This document shows positions 8,722 through 14,823 of a DNA stretch of 64,000 bases, piece after piece. Below the pieces are notes generated by a model. It did not search any database. It was not told where the DNA came from and saw only the letters and a list, made by a program, of their open reading frames with translations. The position numbers and the translations under genes are program-made. Within the stretch, counting starts at the first letter, position 1; each line of letters begins with the position of its first letter. The stretch lies in assembly GCA_904419525.1 (NCBI GenBank), contig CAJFRT010000005.1, forward strand, positions 1-64,000, given 5' to 3'. This DNA is from Candidatus Gallimonas merdae. GTDB lineage: Bacteria > Bacillota > Clostridia > Christensenellales > Borkfalkiaceae.

Positions 8722-9195
8722 GTGAAACGGGAGATCATCGCGATGCGGCCGAAGTGGATCCTGCCGGTGCATATTTTCGCGATTGCGACGATGGCGGGAT
8801 TTCTTTCCTGTGTCGCCTGGCTGAGTTTTCGCCCCGGCGGCTGGCTGTCGGAAAGCGCGTTTTTCTGGGGATTGGACGCCGTTCTGTTTGCCCTGGGCAT
8901 GGTGTTGGTGGTGTTCTCGGTACGGGAGATCGTGCGCTATTGCCGGGTGCCGAGGGTCATTGCCGTGCGCGACGGCGGCGAAATCGAGTTTCTCGGAGAA
9001 CGGTTCTCCCTTTCCGAAATTGAAGAAGTCAAATATCACATGCCCCAAGGGCGGCACGGCGCAATGCTGACGTGGTGGGGGAAACTTACCATTATTTTGA
9101 GAGACGGCAGAACGCTCTCGTGCAACTATTTCGCGCAAATCGGTTTTGTGCAGTATCGTCTCCTCGCACTCAAAGACGAATATGCCGCCAAGTAA
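8722..9195 (+). CDS. two-TM membrane protein with PH-like C-terminal domain, within the pyr operon
   Basis: Two hydrophobic helices followed by a ~70-aa beta-rich domain; GTG start with GGAGAGG; sits between pyrK and pyrD. Confidence 0.65.
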   Translation: MKREIIAMRPKWILPVHIFAIATMAGFLSCVAWLSFRPGGWLSESAFFWGLDAVLFALGMVLVVFSVREIVRYCRVPRVIAVRDGGEIEFLGERFSLSEIEEVKYHMPQGRHGAMLTWWGKLTIILRDGRTLSCNYFAQIGFVQYRLLALKDEYAAK

Positions 9196-9223
9196 GCGGC
9201 GGCCAATTTATAAGGAGAAAACA

Positions 9224-10135
9224 ATGGCTGATCTTTCGGTGACGCTCTGCGGAGTCAGGCTCAAAAATCCCGTGATCCCCGCGTCCGGAACATTTGGGTT
9301 CGGACGGGAATTCGATGAAATTTACGATATTTCCTGCCTCGGCGGCGTGGCGACCAAGGGGATCGCGCTCGTGCCGTGGGGCGGCAATCCCGTCCCGCGC
9401 ATTGCCGAAAGCCGCGGCGTCATTCTGAACGCCGTCGGGCTGCAGAATCCCGGCGTGGAAAAGTTCGTTGCCGAAGATCTGCCGTGGCTCAAAAGCAAGA
9501 CGCGCGTCATTGCCAATGTCGTGGGAAGGACGATGGAGGATTACGAGGGCGTGTGCGCCCGCCTCAACGGACTGGTCGATTTTCTGGAGCTGAACATCTC
9601 CTGCCCCAACGTCAGGTGCGGGGGCATGGCGTTCGGGATCCGTCCCGAAAACATCGAGGAGGTCACCGCGCGCGCCAAGGCGAAGTGCCCGGACACGCCG
9701 CTCATTGTCAAACTTTCGCCCAACGTTGAAAGTATTCCTGCCAACGCGCAGGCAGCGCAGCGGGGCGGGGCGGACGCGCTGTCCCTGGTCAACACGTTCA
9801 CGGGGCTTGCGATCGACATCGAGCGCCGCCGTCCCGTTCTTGCCAACAACACGGGCGGGGTTTCGGGCGCCGGCATCAGGCCCATTGCCGTGCGCATGGT
9901 CTATGAAGCGGCGCATGCCGTAAGCATTCCGGTCATCGGCATGGGGGGCATCACCTGTGCCGAGGACGCGCTGGAATTCATCATGGCGGGCGCGTCCGCC
10001 GTCCAGGTGGGCACGCAGAACTTTACGGATACGCGCGCCTGCCCGAAGATCATTGCGGGGCTCAACGAATGGTGCGACAGTCACAGAGTTGCCCGCATCG
10101 CCGATCTGACGGGCACGCTGCAGATGAACGGATAA
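9224..10135 (+). CDS. pyrD: dihydroorotate dehydrogenase B, catalytic subunit
   Basis: KNPVIPASGTFGFG, ELNISCPNV, GMGGI motifs; AAGGAG before ATG 9224. Confidence 0.93.
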   Translation: MADLSVTLCGVRLKNPVIPASGTFGFGREFDEIYDISCLGGVATKGIALVPWGGNPVPRIAESRGVILNAVGLQNPGVEKFVAEDLPWLKSKTRVIANVVGRTMEDYEGVCARLNGLVDFLELNISCPNVRCGGMAFGIRPENIEEVTARAKAKCPDTPLIVKLSPNVESIPANAQAAQRGGADALSLVNTFTGLAIDIERRRPVLANNTGGVSGAGIRPIAVRMVYEAAHAVSIPVIGMGGITCAEDALEFIMAGASAVQVGTQNFTDTRACPKIIAGLNEWCDSHRVARIADLTGTLQMNG

Positions 10136-10148
10136 AAGGAGGAATATC

Positions 10149-10802
10149 ATGCTTACTTACAAACAGCGGTTCATACGGTTCATGGTGGAAAACGAGGTGC
10201 TCCTGTTCGGCGACTTCACCCTGAAGAGCGGCAGAAAGGCGCCCTACTTCATCAATGCGGGCAAATACCGGACGGGTTCGCAGATCGCCGCGCTCGGCGA
10301 ATACTATGCGGAGTGCTTTCTGGAACACAAGGTGGAGGCAAAGACGCTTGTCGGCCCCGCCTACAAGGGGATCCCGCTCGCCGTCGCAACGAGCATCGCG
10401 CTCGCCAAAAATCACGGCGTGGACGTCGGATTCTGCTTTGACAGAAAGGAGGTCAAGGACCACGGCGAGGGCGGCATGTTCGTCGGCGCTCAGCTTGCGG
10501 CGGGGGATCGCGTGTGCCTGATCGAGGACGTCATGACTTCCGGCAAGGCGCTCAGGGAGATCCTGCCCAAAATCAAGGGGGAAGCGGACGTCCGCGTGGA
10601 AGCGATGATCATCTCCGTCGATCGTCAGGAAAAGGGGACGGGCGAAAAATCCGCCGTGCAGGAGGCGTTCGACGAGCACGGCGTCAGGGTCTATTCCATC
10701 GTCACGATGCAGGATATCATCGACGCCATCGAGCAGGGCGTCATCGACGGAAAGGAACACCTTGCGGCGATGAAGGCGTACCGTGCGCAGTACGGGGCAT
10801 AA
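10149..10802 (+). CDS. pyrE: orotate phosphoribosyltransferase
   Basis: VCLIEDVMTSGKALRE PRPP motif; pyr operon context. Confidence 0.93.
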   Translation: MLTYKQRFIRFMVENEVLLFGDFTLKSGRKAPYFINAGKYRTGSQIAALGEYYAECFLEHKVEAKTLVGPAYKGIPLAVATSIALAKNHGVDVGFCFDRKEVKDHGEGGMFVGAQLAAGDRVCLIEDVMTSGKALREILPKIKGEADVRVEAMIISVDRQEKGTGEKSAVQEAFDEHGVRVYSIVTMQDIIDAIEQGVIDGKEHLAAMKAYRAQYGA

Positions 10803-10827
10803 CGCAGGCAAAAAATGGTAAAACAGA

Positions 10828-10859
10828 CGCGGCGGCGACCGATTTCGGTCGCCGCCGCG
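10828..10859 (+). terminator. pyr operon-end stem-loop
   Basis: 15-bp perfect inverted repeat CGCGGCGGCGACCGA-tt-TCGGTCGCCGCCGCG; lacks a strong U-tract. Confidence 0.55.
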
Positions 10860-10864
10860 CTATT

Positions 10865-11140
10865 CATTGCCTTAAACTTTGCTTTTCGGGTTTGCTGAGG
10901 AATCTTTCCGTTTTGGTCGGTTGCATTGCTTCTTTCTGAACTCTTTGATGATTTTTCCGAACCCTATTGACAAATTTGATGTTGAGTGATAATATTCAGT
11001 TGTAAACCAAATGTTACGTATGGAGCAAGCTGGCAGAAAACAGATTTAGCAGAAAGAGAAAATAAAAAGACGGAGGTAATTCCAATGGGTATTTGATTTG
11101 GCGCAATGAAACGAATATGTTTTGTTGTGCTTTTTTGTTT
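10865..11140 (+). repeat. ~277-bp direct repeat, copy A
   Basis: Near-identical to 11814-12092; includes promoter TTGACA-17-TAATAT (10967-10995), SD + ATGGGTATTTGA and a short hydrophobic ORF. Confidence 0.9.
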
Positions 11141-11179
11141 ATAAGAGGGGTGAGAAGGTGTTTTGACAGGAGGAGGGCT

Positions 11180-11689
11180 ATGAAAAAGATCTTAAATATT
11201 TTATGTACTGCCATTGCGGCAGTATTGCTCTGCGGGGGAATAGCCGGATGTGCTCCGCAGACATACGGAACGTTTTATACATTGGAAGAAGCCTATGAAG
11301 CGGGGATCCTGACGCACGATGAACTGATGAGCATTGCATATTATCATAACGGCGGAACGCGTGGAAATGAAGCGATCATGGGGGAAGATTATGTTCCCAT
11401 ACCGAAAGATCCGCAGGAATTGAGCGAGGAAACGTCTTGGAAGATCTGTGAGACGGCGGCATATAATTACCGCCGAGAATATGAGAATGCGGAAGCGTCT
11501 GCGGACGATTTCAAAATTATCCGATACCATGGCACATACGGCGATTGCGTTGCAATTATGATGACGGATAAGTTTGGCGACTATGATACTGCTCTATGGA
11601 CAGTTGTTGTTGCAGATATTTCAATATTTTATAATAACGGAAATCGAATAACAATTTGGCATGAAAGCGAAGAAAACAACGGGGACTAA
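11180..11689 (+). CDS. small lipoprotein
   Basis: Lipobox LLCGGIAGC; GGAGGG SD; contains FYTLEEAYEAGILTHDELMSIAYYHN. Confidence 0.75.
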   Translation: MKKILNILCTAIAAVLLCGGIAGCAPQTYGTFYTLEEAYEAGILTHDELMSIAYYHNGGTRGNEAIMGEDYVPIPKDPQELSEETSWKICETAAYNYRREYENAEASADDFKIIRYHGTYGDCVAIMMTDKFGDYDTALWTVVVADISIFYNNGNRITIWHESEENNGD

Positions 11690-11722
11690 GTGTTGTGTCA
11701 ATTCAGTAAGGAGGAAAAACAG

Positions 11723-11824
11723 ATGAAAAAATTAAAAGTATTGACGGGAATGCTGCTCGCGGCAATCGTAGCGTCGGGCGCGGTGGGGGTCGGAACGGCA
11801 TCTGCGTTATTCTCATTGCCTTAA
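11723..11824 (+). pseudogene. truncated secreted-protein gene (signal peptide only)
   Basis: GGAGG then MKKLKVLTGMLLAAIVASGAVGVGTASALFSLP*; stop codon lies at the start of repeat copy B. Confidence 0.65.
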
Positions 11825-12092
11825 ACTTTGCTTTTCGGGTTTGCTGAGGAATCTTTCCGTTTTGGCCGGTTGCATTGCTTCTTTCTGAACTCTTTGATGA
11901 TTTTTCCGAACCCTATTGACAAATTTGATGATAGGTGATAAGATTCAGTTGTAAACCAAATGTTAGGGATGGAGCAAGCTGGCAGAAAACAGGTGTCGCA
12001 AAAAGAGAAAATAAAATTAAAGACGGAGGGAATTCCAATGGGTATTTGATTTGGCGCAATGAAACGAATGTGTTTTGTTGTGCTTTTTTGTT
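11814..12092 (+). repeat. ~277-bp direct repeat, copy B
   Basis: Near-identical to 10865-11140; promoter TTGACA-17-TAAGAT (11916-11944). Confidence 0.9.
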
Positions 12093-12122
12093 TTTTTATT
12101 TTATAGACAGGGAGTGTAAGAA

Positions 12123-12797
12123 ATGGGGAAAATTGTAAAAATATTTGTCTGTCTTTTTTTGAGTACATTGCTGATGGCAGCAGGGGTGTTTACGGGCTGT
12201 ACTTCAAGCATGTATACAGAGGAGCAGCATATTCAAAGAATAAGAGAACGCGCCGAAGAGCGTTATTTGGGAGAGGAAAGCGCATACACAAGTTTAGAAG
12301 TTTATCCAATCTACAATGAGTATGATGAGCTGAAATACGCTCTCATTGAATTTGAACCGCAGGGGTTTCTGTATGTGGCGATCGGTGATCGATCGTATCC
12401 CTGGAAAGGGATGTACACGCTCAGTACCACAGAACCGGAAAGCTGGATGCCTTATCGGGTGAAGGAAGGGTTAAAAGAAGAAGTAACAGACGAAAATGGT
12501 CATGTAACGACGTTTTATGATCGCGAATTTTTTCGTGATGAAAGCGGACATGTGATCATCTATCAACAAAGTCATTTCAAGGTGGCGGGGATTGAAAATG
12601 AACGCCGCTATATATTGTCGATCGTATCGACAGTGCCCGGGCTTTATGGGGGAAGTCGGATTCCTGCTGTAAAGCGTGGAGAGCAGTATCTCAATCTTGT
12701 GGACGGAAATTTGATGGACTATGAACCCGGAATGGAGTCCGCAACATATGCGGTTGCCGATATCATTTTTATTGGCAAGTCTTATTTTGATTTATGA
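12123..12797 (+). CDS. small lipoprotein
   Basis: MGKIVKIFVCLFLSTLLMAAGVFTGC lipobox. Confidence 0.75.
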   Translation: MGKIVKIFVCLFLSTLLMAAGVFTGCTSSMYTEEQHIQRIRERAEERYLGEESAYTSLEVYPIYNEYDELKYALIEFEPQGFLYVAIGDRSYPWKGMYTLSTTEPESWMPYRVKEGLKEEVTDENGHVTTFYDREFFRDESGHVIIYQQSHFKVAGIENERRYILSIVSTVPGLYGGSRIPAVKRGEQYLNLVDGNLMDYEPGMESATYAVADIIFIGKSYFDL

Positions 12798-12883
12798 GGA
12801 AGGGTTGCTGTATTTCACAACCGGAGATACAAGTTTTATTTATCTTTGGAATCAAAATTAAACAAGAAATAAAAGGAGGAAGC

Positions 12884-13366
12884 ATGGTAAAAAAATGTAT
12901 CTGCATCATATTGACAGGCATTGTGCTTACATCAACGTGTATCGGACTTGTCGGGTGCGGCGGGCAGAAACAGTTTTACACATTGCTTGAAGCCTATCAT
13001 CAAGAACTCATAACCTTTGAAGACTTAAAAACGATTCACAATGGCTTTGGGCAAGGCAGAAAGTTGAGCGAGGAGTCGCAGGCGAGCGTCAAGGCGGAAC
13101 TCATTGAACATTACGACGATCTGCGCGGGACGTTGATACGTTTTGAGGGAGATATCGATGCCAGCGAGACTCTGTGGGACGATCGGGAAGCAATAAAAGT
13201 AGAGTATTACTGTGGGAATTTCAGCGGGAAGGAGGCATTTTATGTAGAATTTTTGGAATCACAATTGCAATGGACTGTAACGATGGAAATTGCAGGATTA
13301 GAATTTAATATGGGGATCAATTGTTGGATCATCATTTGGACAAATCCGGATGGACTTAATGTTTGA
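12884..13366 (+). CDS. small lipoprotein, related to the 11180 product
   Basis: Lipobox IGLVGC; AAAGGAGG SD; FYTLLEAYHQELITFEDLKTIHN resembles the 11180 product. Confidence 0.75.
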   Translation: MVKKCICIILTGIVLTSTCIGLVGCGGQKQFYTLLEAYHQELITFEDLKTIHNGFGQGRKLSEESQASVKAELIEHYDDLRGTLIRFEGDIDASETLWDDREAIKVEYYCGNFSGKEAFYVEFLESQLQWTVTMEIAGLEFNMGINCWIIIWTNPDGLNV

Positions 13367-13406
13367 GTAACCCACCCGCTTTGGGTCGGTTACAAATTCA
13401 ATATAG

Positions 13407-13908
13407 AAAACCTTTGTAAAATTAAGGACGGAAGCTATGGACGACTCCGCGAACTTGATTTCAGATCAGACTCTGCCGAGTAGGAAGTCCACGGAACAAC
13501 CGAAATATCCGGCAATTTTCACAAGGTTATCCACGGACGGAAATCTCTTTCCGGCCAGCCAGTTGTAAAAGACGCCCCACGAAACATCTGCTTCCTTGGT
13601 GAATCGATATTGCGTGGTGCCCGTCTCTTGCAGGATCTCGCGCAGACGTTCGCCGAACGGCCGCACGGGTTGATAGCGGATTTCTTCGCAGGGATATTCC
13701 CGGAGACCGAGCAGGAAATCGGCCGAACAGTGAAAATACTCAATCAAGGCGATGAATGTGGTATAGTTGGGCGCCCGTTTGGCAGTGATGTACGATGATA
13801 TTTTTGAACTGTTGGTATTCATTGCCTCAGCAAGCGTAGACTGATTCAAACCGTGCTCGTTCATGAGTTCTTGTAAGTTCTCGGAAAGATTCGACAAATT
13901 CACCATAA
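13407..13908. repeat. tandem duplication unit 1 (HTH gene and flank)
   Basis: About 502-bp unit repeated at 13909-14410. Confidence 0.85.
13466..13906 (-). CDS. transcriptional regulator with two HTH_3 (Cro/C1-type) domains, paralog 1
   Basis: 146 aa from MVNLSNLSENLQEL; repeated ..YFHCSADFLLGL and ..YFGCSVDFLLGR signatures. Confidence 0.85.
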   Translation of the reverse strand: MVNLSNLSENLQELMNEHGLNQSTLAEAMNTNSSKISSYITAKRAPNYTTFIALIEYFHCSADFLLGLREYPCEEIRYQPVRPFGERLREILQETGTTQYRFTKEADVSWGVFYNWLAGKRFPSVDNLVKIAGYFGCSVDFLLGRV

Positions 13909-14410
13909 AAACCTTTGTAAAAAACATGGATAGAAAGTATGGACGACTCCGCGAACTTGATTTCAGATCAGACTCTGCCGAGCAGAAAGTCCACGGAACA
14001 ACCGAAATATCCGGCAATTTTCACAAGGTTATCCATGGACGGAAAGCTCTTTCCGGTCAGCCAGTTGTAAAAGACGCTCCATGAAATTTTTGTCTGTTTG
14101 ATGAAACGGTATTGTGTGGTGCCCGTCTCTTGCAGGATCTCGCGCAGACGTTCGCCGAACGGCCGCACGGGTTGATAGCGGATTTCCTCACAGGGATATT
14201 CCCGGAGACCGAGCAGGAAATCGGCCGAACAGTGAAAATATTCGATCAAAGCGATGAATGTTTTGTATCCGGGTGCATTTTTGGCATTCAGAATATCCGA
14301 TAATTTTGTACGCCCTGTCCCGAGCTGATCGGCGAGCGCTACCTGTGTAAGATCGCGTTCTGCCATCAGTTCTTTCAGGCTTTCAGACATTTTCGACAAA
14401 TTCACCATAA
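13909..14410. repeat. tandem duplication unit 2 (HTH gene and flank)
   Basis: Shares long identical stretches with 13407-13908. Confidence 0.85.
13968..14408 (-). CDS. transcriptional regulator with two HTH_3 (Cro/C1-type) domains, paralog 2
   Basis: 146 aa; same length and architecture as paralog 1. Confidence 0.85.
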   Translation of the reverse strand: MVNLSKMSESLKELMAERDLTQVALADQLGTGRTKLSDILNAKNAPGYKTFIALIEYFHCSADFLLGLREYPCEEIRYQPVRPFGERLREILQETGTTQYRFIKQTKISWSVFYNWLTGKSFPSMDNLVKIAGYFGCSVDFLLGRV

Positions 14411-14459
14411 AATAGACCTTTTTCTACAATCTATTCTCTTCTGAATTGTGACATTTTGC

Positions 14460-14488
14460 TTGCAATGTCGGAAATAAGAAGTTATACT
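14460..14488 (+). promoter_or_regulatory. promoter of the 58-aa ORF
   Basis: TTGCAA-17-TATACT between divergent genes. Confidence 0.55.
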
Positions 14489-14552
14489 ATTTATGTGCTG
14501 AGGCAAGGCGCGCGGCCGAAGCAACAATCAACGAAAGGAGTACAGTAACATT

Positions 14553-14729
14553 ATGGAACCGAACAACTGCGAGAAAAATTACAAGATTGACGAAAAAAGT
14601 CTTTTGGAAGAGATAATCCTGACGATCAGAGAATATTTTTCCTGTACGATCGTTCAAAACGGCAGGAATGCGCTTCTGTCATTTGAAAACGGGCAGAGGT
14701 TCAGACTGTCGGCCGAAGAAATGCAATAA
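14553..14729 (+). CDS. small hypothetical protein (58 aa)
   Basis: MEPNNCEKNYKIDEKSLLEEIILTIREYFSCTIVQNGRNALLSFENGQRFRLSAEEMQ*; AAAGGAG SD; below the ORF-track length cutoff. Confidence 0.6.
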   Translation: MEPNNCEKNYKIDEKSLLEEIILTIREYFSCTIVQNGRNALLSFENGQRFRLSAEEMQ

Positions 14730-14770
14730 AAAAGACGATACGGTCGGGCGCCATATCGTCGTTTCCGGAA

Positions 14771-14796
14771 AATGCGTCGCTTTGCGGCGCATTTTT
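14771..14796 (+). terminator. Rho-independent terminator
   Basis: AATGCGTCGC-ttt-GCGGCGCATTTTT. Confidence 0.6.
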
Positions 14797-14823
14797 CATG
14801 CAGTCGGGACATACCATACCTGT

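Noticed and set aside
14668-14823. N-terminal extension of the P-type ATPase
   Set aside because: Overlaps the 58-aa ORF and its terminator; conserved protein sequence begins at MEQYG (14824).
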